A stretch of 64,000 nucleotides of DNA, from assembly GCA_037367405.1 (NCBI GenBank), contig JAZKJV010001879.1:1-64000 (forward strand). Reading direction: 5' to 3'. Within the stretch, counting starts at the first letter, position 1. Each line of letters starts with the position of its first letter. Of the stretch, positions 22,050 to 32,470 are shown piece after piece. The translations under genes were made by a program, and so were the position numbers. The notes beneath the pieces were generated by a model. It was not told the DNA's origin and searched no databases. It was given only the letters and a program-made list of their open reading frames with translations. This DNA is from Ottelia alismoides (taxonomy: Eukaryota; Streptophyta; Magnoliopsida; Alismatales; Hydrocharitaceae).

Positions 22050-22163
22050 CATAGTAGAATTGCATGAAGATAACCACTGGAAAGGCTTCAAGAAATTTGG
22101 TGTGCCTCTTTTACGAAAATAAGAAACCATCAATGCTGAATTCCAAGCAAGTACTCGGCGTCT
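22050..22163 (-). pseudogene. Third exon-like block, minus strand
   Basis: The sequence lies between AATTTCAG and CTATG|GTAAGT, a good acceptor and a consensus donor. One frame is open (RRRVLAWNSALMVSYF, then FLKPFQW). The correct frame is uncertain. Confidence 0.3.
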
Positions 22164-22246
22164 CTGAAATTGGTGTCTAGAAGTTGACATAATTCCAAAA
22201 GTGCAGGAGATAGAGGTACAAGCCATTGCACAAAACATTGACTCAC

Positions 22247-22355
22247 ATCCAATGGTCAACAATACAACTAAAGTTCTTATCAATATCCAGTACGGAAACT
22301 TTGACTGGGGCATAAACATTGCATTCTAGCCCCCGATAGGAACCATAGACCTGGC
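22247..22355 (-). pseudogene. Fourth exon-like block, minus strand
   Basis: A 109-bp block is bounded by TGCAG and a consensus donor GTGAGT. It encodes QVYGSYRGLECNVYAPVKV and SVLDIDKNFSCIVDHW in one frame. The neighbouring MULE-type MITE (22379-22651) would sit in the adjacent intron, a common location for MITEs. Function unknown. Confidence 0.35.
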
Positions 22356-22378
22356 CTGCATTTATTGCATAAATCAAT

Positions 22379-22651
22379 GGGTTTTTATCAGTTGTGCCCC
22401 TCCGAGATATCGCAATATCAGTTATGCCCCTATCTTTTTGGTAATATCAGTTGTGCCCCCGACTTCTTGCCAATATTTCACTTGTGCCCCTCAAAGGGGC
22501 ATAACTGATAAAAATCTTTTATCAGTTATGCCCCTCTGAGGGGCACAAGTGAAATATTGGCAAGAAGTCGGGGGCACAACTGATATTACCAAAAAGATAG
22601 GGGCATAACTGATATTGCGATATCTCAGAGGGGCACAACTGATAAAATCCC
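22379..22651. mobile_element. Foldback MITE with 9-bp duplication (Mutator-like)
   Basis: The 273-bp element is a near-perfect palindrome. It starts GGGTTTTTATCAG and ends CTGATAAAATCCC, and the arms meet near 22505-22520. The 9-bp direct flanks TAAATCAAT at 22370-22378 and 22652-22660 are identical, as for Mutator-like elements. Each arm is made of spaced copies of ATCAGTT(G/A)TGCCCC. It encodes nothing. The transcript would fold into a long hairpin. Confidence 0.88.
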
Positions 22652-22660
22652 TAAATCAAT

Positions 22661-23161
22661 TAGCATAGACCCAGAAAGTTAAAAATGTAAGAGAACATCT
22701 GACTTCAATCTGAAGTGTATTATTTACTCAATGTTGTTAAAAGCACTCCAGGCAAGGTGTTTGCTCCAGAGGCTGCCCAGTCGAGCGCTTGCCCTGAGCT
22801 TCTGCATCAAAAATGGGGATTTTTGCCCATTTTTCCATCTCATATGTTTCTTATATTTCTAAGTTAGATATATAGTGGTTTAAACACCATTAACACACAT
22901 AATGCATTCTTAATACTAACAAGCACAAAGAATAAATCACACAAGCACGTGAATTTACAATTCATACATATGTATACATATGGTTGCGTAACTCAAGATA
23001 TATATAAAGATGTATTCATACTCACTGAGACCCCTGATGGAGATCAAACATCTCCGCATGCATACATGCATCATACACCACACGCATACACCCGCGATGA
23101 TTTTGGACGTGTTTATAGTTATTGTTCTTTACTAAATATTATATATATGGAAAAATCCATA
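22661..23161. other. No recognised feature
   Basis: AT-rich sequence with short (CATACA)-like runs near 23060. No coding domain or element border seen before the copia C2 LTR. Confidence 0.5.
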
Positions 23162-23370
23162 TGTTGGATGTGCACTGTCAGCTTTCTTGACGGCATTATT
23201 TGATTAATCATCGATGTATTTCTATTTTTAGTTTCTCTGTCTCTAGTCTTTCTATAACTAGGAGTCGTGTTGAGGACCATTATATATTTTTTTCGTCACC
23301 AAGATTTCAGCAATATATGAAACTTATACCCTTTGAGTAAAATTATCACATTCCATCCCATTTTTTCTCA
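23162..23370 (+). repeat. 5' LTR of copia C2 and primer site
   Basis: It runs from TGTTGGATGTGCACTG to TTTTCTCA and is followed by GGGTATCAAAGC (23371-23382), a degenerate TGGTATCAGAGC. Confidence 0.7.
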
Positions 23371-23990
23371 GGGTATCAAAGCAACGAATCTCCACCTTCA
23401 AGCCTCTCCACACACACCTCAACCATTGCCACTCCCTACACTCCTAGCAGCACGACAACCAGTGTCGTTGTCTCTAGCGGCAGCACCACATCCTAGCAAC
23501 AATACCACCGCATTACTTCCACAACCACCAAACTGCCTAGCGGCTAGTGTCAAAGCTGGCCAGCAACACGACAGACACTGCTAAGCAGCAGCCAGCTTGC
23601 TGCCAGCAAAAACCGCATAGCTGAAGCAGCCTCTCCAGCAACTGCCCTAAGCAATGCAGGTGCGGCCTTTAGGGCCCAGTCGTCACCCTTGATGCTCAAG
23701 TAGATTAACCTTTCTACCTTCGCATTCTCTCTAACGGCAATGGACACAACTCCAGCTAACAAAAAACCTTCTATCCACCTAATACATGGGTACAAAAAAA
23801 TCCATCAAACTAAAGGAAGCGGGCAATTATGTATATTGGTCTCGTGCCCTTAAGATGTTAGTTAGTGGCCATAGGAAGATTTATATTCTGAAAAAGGAGC
23901 TGCTCAAAGAAATAGACAAGGAATATGATTCTTGGATGAGCGACAATTACTAGGTCATGACATGGATGACCAACAACGTTGAGCCACATA

Positions 23991-24226
23991 CATGGCCTTA
24001 ACTTTCACCGAAATTCGGCCGAATTTCGGTCGAATTTCGGTTTCGGTAGGTGACCAAAATTCGGCCGAAATGGCTATATCGGAAAAATTTGGGGGGGGGG
24101 GGGGGGTCTAGTTCAAAAAACCACCGAAATGACCGAAATTTCGGTCGAATTTCGATCGAAATTCGGCCGAAATTTAGTTTCGGTCCCTCACTGAAACGAA
24201 ACCGAAATCCGACTTTTAAGGCCTTG
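23991..24226. mobile_element. hAT MITE, CATGGCCTT family, copy 1
   Basis: The ends CATGGCCTTAA and, inverted, CAAGGCCTTAA are flanked by a perfect 8-bp duplication GCCACATA (23983-23990 and 24227-24234). The 236-bp interior consists largely of TTTCGG(T/C)CGAAATT-type motifs in both orientations and one run of sixteen G (24091-24106). It is related to the copies at 34531 and 56233. Confidence 0.88.
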
Positions 24227-24521
24227 GCCACATATCACGACCAATCTCCTCCAAAACGAGATGACCAAATAGACCAAGTCTTGCCTCAACATCTATATGC
24301 GGATGTGGCCAATATCTTAAGGGAGATTCCTCTCTTATGGAGTATTACCGGCAGATCACTAGCTTTTACAAGAAATTGGTTATTTTTCAACTTGCATGTT
24401 GTACCAAGCAAGTGAAAGATCGATCAGAGTGGTAACTATACAGGTTTTTCATCCGATTACATCCTTATTATCAAAAAGTAAAGGACTACAATTTTGTTTC
24501 ATCGATCGAGGTGATATCCAT

Positions 24522-26147
24522 AGAGACCTAGGTCACGTGCTTGTTACTCAGAAGGATATAGAGACTAGATGGGAGCAGTACTTCCATAAACTTTTCATTG
24601 GGGAAGGAAATAGAGAGATCACTTTGGGTGATCTAGCTAGTAGTGAAAGTTACTTGAATCGTGAATGCTATAGACGAATACAAAGAAAGGAAGTAGAGGA
24701 GGCTTTGAAGGTTATGAAACCTGGGAAAGGTGTAGGACCGGATGACATCCCTGTAGAATTATGGAAAGTTTTAGGTGAGCGTGGTTTGACTTGGCTTACG
24801 AATCTATTCAATGTTATTTGGCGAAGCAAGAAAATGCCTGAAGATTGGAGGAGGAGTATCGTGGTGCCTCTTTATAAGAACAAAGGAGATATTCAAAATT
24901 GTTCAAATTACAGAGGTATCAAGCTGACGATTCACACTATGAAAATTTGGGAACGTGTGATCGAAAGAAGGTTGAGGCAAGTTTCCCAATTAAAAGAAAA
25001 CCAATTCGGATTCATGCCAGGTCGCTCAACTATTGAAGTCATTCATTTGCTGAGGAGAACAATGGAGATTTATGGAGCTAAAAGGAAGAATCTCCATATG
25101 ATCTTTATTGATTTGGAGAAGATGTATGATTCCATCCCACGAGAGATACTGTGGAGAGTTTTGGAGAAGAGACAAGTACCCGTCCTATACATTAATCTCA
25201 TAAAGGATATGTATGATAGGGCTTTATCTTGTGTAAGGACCCCGACGGGGAAGACTGACTATTTTGATATCAACATTGGTTTACATCAAGGTTAGGCTTT
25301 GAGTCCATTTCTTTTTACTTTGATTATGGATGAGTTGACAAGTCACATTCAGGATGAGTTACCTTGGTGTATGTTATTTGTTGATGATATTGTGTTGATT
25401 GACGAGACTAGAGATGGAGTAAATGAGAAGCTTGAGGTTTGAAGACATGCATTGGAGACTAAAGGTTTCCGTATAAGTAGGGCTAAGACGGAATATATGG
25501 AATGCACCTTTGATGGAAGCAATGGTGAAGGAATCGAGGTGAAGATTGGTGACGATAACATTCAGAAGAGAGATTCTTTTAGATATCAGGGATCTATTTT
25601 GCAACATGATGGGGAAATTGATGGAGATGTTACTAATAGAATAAATGCAGGCTGGCTAAAGTGGAGAGGAGCCTCCGTTGTTCTCTGTGATAAGAAAATT
25701 CCTTTAAAAATTAAAGGAAAGTTTTACAAAGCAGCCGTGAGACCTGCTATGCTTTATGGATCTGAATGTTGGCCTGTGAACCATAGACATGTGCAGAGAA
25801 TGGCTGTAGCAGAAATGAAAATGCTAAGATGGATGTGTGGACATACACGTAAAGATCGGATTCGAAATGATGCAATCAGAAAGAAAATTGGTGTAGCTCC
25901 GATCGAGGATAAGATGCGAGAAAACCGCTTAAGATGGTTTGGTCATTTGCAAAGAAGGTCAGTTGATGCACCGGTTAGGAGATGCGAGTGTTGGGATGTT
26001 GAGCCGGCTAAGAGAGGGCGAGGACGGCCCAAGAAGTGTTGGAAAGAGACTATACAAAGGGATCTTAGTTTTTTGGATATAAGCCCGAGATTGACCCAAG
26101 ATAGATCTGAATGGAGGCGAAGAATCCATGTAGCCGACCCTACTTAA
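24522..26147 (+). pseudogene. RTE LINE reverse transcriptase
   Basis: The RT reads through fingers and palm motifs: GPDDIPVELWK (about 24737), WRRSIVVPLYKNKGD (about 24850), NYRGIKL, FGFMPGRSTIE (about 25005), IFIDLEKMYDSIPR (about 25105, first catalytic Asp) and LFVDDIVL (about 25375, catalytic DD). A C-terminal region follows with LRWFGHLQRR and the end RIHVADPT. There are in-frame stops at 25294 (TAG) and 25441 (TGA); otherwise the frame is open, so the copy is fairly young. It would use target-primed reverse transcription. Confidence 0.9.
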
Positions 26148-26181
26148 TTGTGGGAAAAGGCGTTGTTGTCGTTGTTGTTGT
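24522..26181 (+). mobile_element. RTE-type LINE, 5' truncated
   Basis: It is flanked by an exact 18-bp duplication GATCGAGGTGATATCCAT (24504-24521 and 26182-26199). The 3' end is a (GTT)n-like tail (from 26162), a hallmark of plant RTE LINEs. The endonuclease is missing through 5' truncation. It inserted into copia C2 gag. Confidence 0.93.
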
Positions 26182-26514
26182 GATCGAGGTGATATCCATT
26201 TGTAGATAGCAGCTCAAGTCTTCTCTTCGATAGTTTAGTCATGTTCAAGACGCAAGAGCACTGCCTTTCTTGTAACATCTGGGTGTGGTGGCCGCACCAA
26301 TTCTCAAGGGGTCGAGACCGTGACTAAAATCGAGATTGAGGCCTCAATTATCCTCCTTGTATACGTTGCTACATGTCTAATCATAAGTCTGATAGGTGTT
26401 CGGGCGAAGTTTGGCAGATCCCCTCGGGCCAGTATGGCCTCTTCTACAGAGTACGGTGATTCAAAAAATGACAACATATCTAGGACAGACGGTCAAGTTG
26501 TCTGACTTTATGTT

Positions 26515-26659
26515 TGTTGAGAGAATTATATGTCTCTTCTTTATTTATATTTTTCCATTTCTTTAGTCTTCTTTATGTAATTTCTCCCTAAAGCTTTTCT
26601 CCTATATAAGAGAGCTCTAGGGCTACGAGGAATACAACTTTCCGTTTCACTTTTCCACA
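26515..26659 (+). repeat. 5' LTR of copia B
   Basis: 145 bp with TATA region CTATATAAGAGAGC. It is followed by the primer site TGGTATCAGAGC at 26660-26671 and a GC-rich leader to 27226, in which no gene is visible. Confidence 0.92.
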
Positions 26660-27226
26660 TGGTATCAGAGCGGCGGTCCTAGACCGGAGCATGTGCCCTA
26701 AATCCATTTCCCCACCAAAAAGCCCCGCGCCACGCCGCCCCTACGAGCCGCACTCCGTCGTGCCTCTCACGTTGCGCTTGTCGCGAGCTTAGGAAGCACG
26801 CTCAAGCGTCGTTGCTCGCGCGTGGCCCCCTGCGCGCGCATGATTGCTTGCATGTGTGACCGCCTGTGCGCATGACTGCCTGCGTGTCAGCGCATGACCG
26901 CCTGCGCGCTAGCGCGCCCGTGTGCCCGTGCACAGCCCTTGTGCGCCTGTGCACCTGGCTGTCTTCGTGATCTGACTGCGTACCGCGGCTAAGGCCCGCC
27001 ACCTCACCGTAGACACCTTGGGCCGCTTCCCGTTGCCTGGGGGTTTCTTACTCTTGGGTTTCGAGGGTATAGCGTGACTATCTAAAAATACCCTAGTCAC
27101 CCAGAGGAGCCACCAAAGAATGGAAGTGATTGTGATATGAGTCTACACTCACAATCATCTTCCCATATGTCCGTGTAAACATTATTCTTACATTCTGCAA
27201 CCCCAGTCTTTGAGATTGTTGTCATC

Positions 27227-28144
27227 ATGTCAGACAACAAAATAGATATTCCATCCCTGGGTACATTCAAAGGTCCAGCATCCATTGTAAAGATGGATGA
27301 AGGAATTATGAACTGTGGGCCATGCAGTTCATGAGTCTAATGCAATGTAATGGCAAGAAGCATATCCTCACACAGGAGGAGCCTGTTGACAAGACCGGGG
27401 TTAACGCCTCATGGGAGGCAGATGATGCTTATCCACGAGTATGGCTTTCCGGAACAATATCCATGGAGATAGACAATGACATACCGAGTCGGCCCACGGC
27501 TAAGGCTATGTGGGGCATTCTCGATGTCATATACTCTCTGACGAAGAATGAGTCGAAAATTTTACAACTTCAGCATGACATCTTCACGTCGAAGCAAAAT
27601 GGTCGTCCTCTTCATATCCTTTACACTTCTCTGAGGGTATGTTTGAGAAGTTACATGGTTACATTCCCTTGACTGCTACACCAAAGCAGCTCAAGGCATA
27701 TAGGGATTCGGTGATGACAAGAGTTTTTCTAGATGCTCTCGACCCTGAGTATGATGCAGCCAGAGCACAGATTCTTACTGACGCCACAATACCTCCAATG
27801 GAGGAGGCATATCGCAAACTGAGTAGGCTCTTTATATCTTCTAGTGGTACTCAGCTGTCACAGACATCCTCCATCATGGCTGCACCTCGTGGTAGAGGAG
27901 GCCCTACACAGTTCAATGGTCGAGGTGGCCGTGGCAGGGGAGGGGTAGTCGGCCCCCTCGTCAGTCGTGTACATTTTGTTACAGACCATGCCACTCTGAG
28001 AAAACATGCTACTCCAAGTATGGGTTCCCAACTTCAGCACGTGTCGCAGAACAGATTCAGCAGTCTAGCAGTTCCTCACTTGTGTCTGATAAGAGATTTG
28101 ATGAACTTGTGGCAAGACTCGGGGAGATTATGCCTACTCCTGGG
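27227..28144 (+). pseudogene. gag: Copia B gag
   Basis: The start MSDNKIDIPSLG is followed by a one-base shift near 27300, then MQFMSLMQCNGKKHILTQEE (27322 on) and IPSRPTAKAMWGIL. A second shift near 27635 leads into MFEKLHGYIPLTATPKQLK and NPEYDAAR-like DPEYDAARAQIL. After a Gly/Arg linker the zinc knuckle CTFCYRPCHSEKTC (about 27968) is complete but in another frame. The gene is cut at 28144 by the hAT element; the last codons read MPTPG. Confidence 0.88.
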
Positions 28145-28429
28145 CAGTGTTCAGAAAGTCGGCCCCCGCATATGCGGAGGCGGTCCCCCTACCGCACCGA
28201 GTATGCTATACTCGCTCAATATGCGAGTGATGGTATACTCGGCCGAGTAATCCGCATATGTGACCGCATATGTAATAGAGGTAACTGCACATAACAGCAT
28301 TTACTAAAGAACAAATGGTTGATTTTTTTAATATTTAACTCTATTATTAGAGGTAATATGTTTAGCTAAGATCTTTTATGGGATAAAATGAATATAGACA
28401 TTGGATTTGCATGGAATTTTATAATCGCA

Positions 28430-31033
28430 TTGAGAACGACAAGGACTTGAATCAGGACGAGCTGGTCGTGCGCGCGGATGCTATGGATAAGGTGAAGCTT
28501 GAGGATCGGAAGCGTTTGGTTGAGTGGCGCCAACGTTCTCGGATGCGGTGGTTGAAGGAGGGCGACGCTAACACCGCGTTTTTTCACAGGATCGCTTCTG
28601 GTCGTCGGCGTTCCAACTCTATTTCTTCTTTGCTTGTCAATGGCACTCATGTTCAGGGGGAGCGGGAATTGGGTCTTGCACTGGTGGGCTACTTTAAGGA
28701 ATGGTTTGGGCGCAGGTCTGTGCGCCGGTGGCGTTGGTCGGGTAGTGGGGCTAACGTGCTCCCTCAGGCGGATGCGATGTGCCTTACTCGTCTTATATCT
28801 ATGGAGGAGCTGAAAGAGGCTGTTTGGGCCCTCAATCCCGACACGGCGCCGGGACCGGATGGGTTCCCCGTTTCCTTCTATCGGGAGTTTTGGGATGTGC
28901 TTGCTCAGGATGTTTTGGACGTCGCCCGCGAATTTTGTGATGGCAACTATGGGTTTGATAAACTCAACAGGTCCCTTATTGCTCTCATTCCCAAGTCTAC
29001 GTCTGCCAACCGTATTGAGGACTTCCGGTCGATATCCATCTCAAATGCCATCTACCTTATCATTGCTAAGGTCCTTGCTCGGCGCCTGGCACCGCTTCTT
29101 GATTCTCTCATCTCACCTTATCAAGCGGCTTTTGTTCGGGGAAGGCAAATTAGTGATTGTTATGCGGTGGCTTCGGAAATTATTCACGCGTGGAGCAAGA
29201 ACGGTGTTAGGGGGCTTCTTTGGAAGATTGATTTCGCGAAGGCGTATGACTCTTTGGATTGGCGTTTTCTATGGTCTGTTCTCAAGAGGCGGGGATTTCC
29301 CTCGCAATGGATTTCGTGGGTGCGTCGATGTGTCTCGACGGCCTCTCTCTCGCTTCTTCTCAATGGCCGCTTGGCGGGGGGCTTCTTCCAGCCTCGACGG
29401 GGAATTCGGCAAGGTTGTCCCCTTGCTCCTTTGCTTTTCGTCCTGGCCGCCGACGTCTTACCCTGCATGATTCATAATGTGGTTGCGGCTGGCCTTACCC
29501 ATGGATGCTCTCTTGGTCCCTACCATATCTCGATTATTCAGTTTGCGGATGATACGATTTGCTTCATCGAGGGTGATGCTTCGAATGTGGCGGGTATGGC
29601 TACCACGTTGAAGCTTTTCAGCGAGGCGTCGGGCCTCCTCATCAATTATAATAAATCCTCTATGGTTCCCTTCTCCACTCCTCGGGAGGAGGTTGCGGAG
29701 TGTATGCAGATTTTGGGCTGCCCGGCGGGCACTCTTCCATTGGAATATTTGGGGCTTCCATTGACGGTTGGGCGTGCTCGCCTACGTGACTGGCAGGCCG
29801 TGGTGGATCGTATGGAATCTCGTTTGGCTGGTTGGCGTGCCGCCATTCTCTCACGTGGTGGTCGCTTGGTTCTTCTAAAGTCGGTATTATCTTCGATCCC
29901 AATTTATTTCTTCTCTATGAAAGGTATGCCTAAAGGGGTTCGTCGGCGACTGGATTCGTGCTTGCGGAGATTCCTTTGGGGGAAGAAGGGGGACGGGAGG
30001 AGGGGTGTTCATTTGGTTGCCTGGGATGAGGTTACGAGGCCTAAGAAGGAGGGGGGCTGGCGGTGAGAAGGTTGGAGGTCGTTAACGAGGCCCTGCTTCT
30101 CAAATGGGGGGCTCGTCTTTGGGGCAGGGAGGAAAATCTTATGCTTAATTTCTTGAGGCTGGCGGTAGGGGTTGACCGGCTCTTTGGTTTGGATGGTCGC
30201 CTGACGGGATCTTCCTCTTCTTTTTCCCGTGATATCGTCAATACCCTGTCTCGTAACCGTTCCCTTTTTGGCATCAAGATGGGGGATGGGTCTCTGATAC
30301 GTTTTTGGGGTGACGATTGGACTGGCAGGGGTCCTCTTAAGGAGGTTTTTCCTCGCCTTTTCGCGCTGGTGGCGGATAAGGATGCAAATGTTGCCTCCTA
30401 CTGGGATGGTGCTTCTTGGGGCCCCAGGTTTGTGGCCAATCTCTCTGACCAGCGGCAGCTGGACTTCATGGCATTACTTGCTCTTCTCGCGGACGCGCCC
30501 TCGCCCTCGGTCGGACGCGATCATCTGTCTTGGAAGGATGGCACTTTCTCCACCCGTGCGGCTTACCGGGCTATTTTCCCTCCCTTGGCTACGGCTGATG
30601 CTTCTCTTTTCCGGGATTGTCAATTTTTTGGGGGCCTCAGGGTCCCCGAAAGAGTTGGCATTTTTCTGTGGCTTTTCCGTCGTGGGCGTCTGCTGACTCG
30701 TAGCCGGTGTGCCGTTCTTTTTCCCAACGTCTCTTCCATTTGCGGCCTTTGTGATTTGGAGATTGAGACTATCGATCATCTTTTCTTCCGATGTGGCAGA
30801 ACCCATGATATCTGGGCTGTTTGGACTGGCTTGACGTGTCGGATTCTTCCTCCTTCTGTGAGAGCTTGGTTTGCTCTCGGGCCAGGGCAAGGACGGACAT
30901 CCTTACTTCTATTGCTCGGCTTTGGTGCATTTGGATTGCTAGAAATGATGCCATTTTTGCTCGCCAGAGGTTCTATTCGGAAAATGTGCTCATTTCGGCA
31001 TCCCGTCTTATCCGAGATTGGTCCGATGTTTAG
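28430..31033 (+). pseudogene. L1 LINE ORF2: reverse transcriptase and zf-RVT
   Basis: The frame is open for about 545 codons to 30066. Motifs: MRWLKEGDANTAFFHR (about 28540), APGPDGFPVSFYREFW (about 28847), FRSISISNAIYLIIAKVLA, DFAKAYDSLDW (about 29230), GIRQGCPLAPLLF (about 29400) and FADDT (about 29548), so the catalytic aspartates are kept. A one-base shift at about 30063 moves the reading to VNEALLLKWGARLWG and the zf-RVT domain with CGLCDLEIETIDHLFFRCG (about 30740). A second shift near 30850 leads to LWCIWIARNDAIFARQ and a normal stop at 31033. Two frameshifts and no in-frame stop suggest a recent insertion. Confidence 0.93.
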
Positions 31034-31197
31034 GGGTCCGATGATGTAATGGGGGTATCAGATTTTGATACCTTCGGCTTTTACACTTGTTTTTTTTTCT
31101 ACTGTTCGCATACCGACTGTAAGTTTTTCTCTAAACTTTTTAATAAATTTGGGGCGAGCACCACCGAGTGTGTCCCCCGCTTTTGAGCGTCAAAAAA
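28430..31197 (+). mobile_element. L1-type LINE, 5' truncated
   Basis: It is flanked by a 15-bp duplication, AATTTTATAATCGCA (28415-28429) and AATTTTATAATTGCA (31198-31212), one mismatch. It ends in a short A tail after TTTTGAGCGTC. The 5' truncation removed ORF1 and the endonuclease. It is GC-rich compared with its AT-rich host MITE. Confidence 0.93.
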
Positions 31198-31713
31198 AAT
31201 TTTATAATTGCACAAAACAAATAACATATACTTAATTTAAATGGTTTATTTTTAAATATTTAACTTTGAGTAGACAAATACACCATTTACTAAAGTATGA
31301 AGATTCATGGTTGTGTTTACTAACCATGTTACACTTCCACAAAAAGATTACCTTCCAATTTGGACAATGATATCTACCATTTTTTTCTATCTTCAATCAA
31401 TTTACAATATTTTTTATTCTCTCCACCGTTAACTTAACATCTTTAGCTTTTGAAAATGGATGACTTTTGGAAATGCTTTAATTGATACCACGTGGTACAA
31501 AAATGTCTTCACTTCGTATTCTTACATGTTATATTTTTTAAATATAAATATCTTTTGTTTGAAATTATTATTTTTTAATTATTTCTTTAATTATTTTTTA
31601 ATTAAATAATAGAAACCGCATAATCCTCATATACTTCCGCTACCCGCTTACTCGCTCCAAACCGCCTGACCGAACGAATATCGCATACCGACTTTTTGAA
31701 CCTTGCTCCTAGG

Positions 31714-32470
31714 TCAGCTAGCTCTCCTTCAGGATCCTCAGAGGTAGTTGCCTCTGCATCAGCATATACATCAGGTACAGTATATGCCTTTACTAGTTGT
31801 AACAAGGCAGACTTGTCAGAATGGATCATGGATTCTGGTGTATTACATCATCTCTGTGGTGATAAGGGTCAGTTTAGTGCTTTCAGTCCAACCTAACCAG
31901 GACGATCTGTTGTGATAGTAGATGGGACACACTCTCCCATCACAGGTCAGAAGGAAGGTGTAGTTAACCCCTGTAATGAGGCTTCAAAATGTTCTTTATG
32001 CTCCTGAGTTTTCCATGAATTTATTGTTTATTAGTCAAATCACCAAGGATTTACACTGTCGTGCCATTTTTTATCCTTCTGCTCTTGTGTTTCAGGATAT
32101 TCTAACAGGCAAGGTGATTGGTTCTGGCCGTGAGCAAGGAGGTCTCTACAGACTGGTGCAATCTATGTATGTTGATGCCTCTTCTCTTCGCACCGGATCT
32201 GTGTCTCCCTATATGTGGCATCTTCGTTTTCCTTTGCAAAGGTTGTATCACGTTCTTTCACAGATTTCTCCTTGCGCTACCTTTCAATGCGAGGCCTTTC
32301 AGCTTTTGAAGCATCATCGATCCACTTTCCAGAGTCGTCAGGGTCGGAGTGGTCATAGTTTATTTGAGTTGATTCATTTTGATATTTGGGGTCCCAGTCG
32401 TGTCCCTGATCATCAGGGGCATAGATTTTATCTTGTCGTTGTTGATGAGTTTTCAAAATAAGTCTGATGA
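31714..32470 (+). pseudogene. pol: Copia B protease, pre-integrase and integrase start
   Basis: Reading resumes after the hAT element. The protease site is IMDSGVLHHLCGDKGQ (about 31826; DSGA changed to DSGV). GAG-pre-integrase: FSMNLLFISQITKDLHCRAI (about 32003) and YMWHLRF. The zinc-binding and core start: FELIHFDIWGPSRVPDHQG (about 32365). CAA to TAA at about 31896 and frame breaks near 31960 and 32460 inactivate it. Confidence 0.85.

Larger units (their letters stand above)
23790..26514 (+). pseudogene. gag: Copia C2 gag, split by a MITE and an RTE LINE
   Basis: Gag starts near 23790 (KLKEAGNYVYWSRALK at about 23815), is broken by the MITE at 23991-24226, resumes with HDQSPPKRDDQID, and is broken again by the LINE at 24522-26181. 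The last part (26200-26514) has a zinc knuckle resembling CYMSNHKSDRC at about 26370. Frames shift between parts. The start 23371-23790 is leader. Confidence 0.75.
28145..31705. mobile_element. hAT MITE, CAGTGTTC family, carrying an L1 LINE
   Basis: The ends CAGTGTTCAGAAAGTCGG and, inverted, CAAGGTTCAAAAAGTCGG are flanked by 8-bp sites CTCCTGGG (28137-28144) and CTCCTAGG (31706-31713). Without the LINE it is about 0.78 kb. It is the same family as 10003-10867: both start with a GCATATG-rich subterminal block and end with an AT-rich stretch and CCGAACGAATAT. It interrupts copia B exactly between gag and protease. Confidence 0.9.

Noticed and set aside
22970..23110. Short ATG-rich and CATACA repeats suggesting a tandem array
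   Set aside because: Too short and irregular; not a CRISPR or satellite array.
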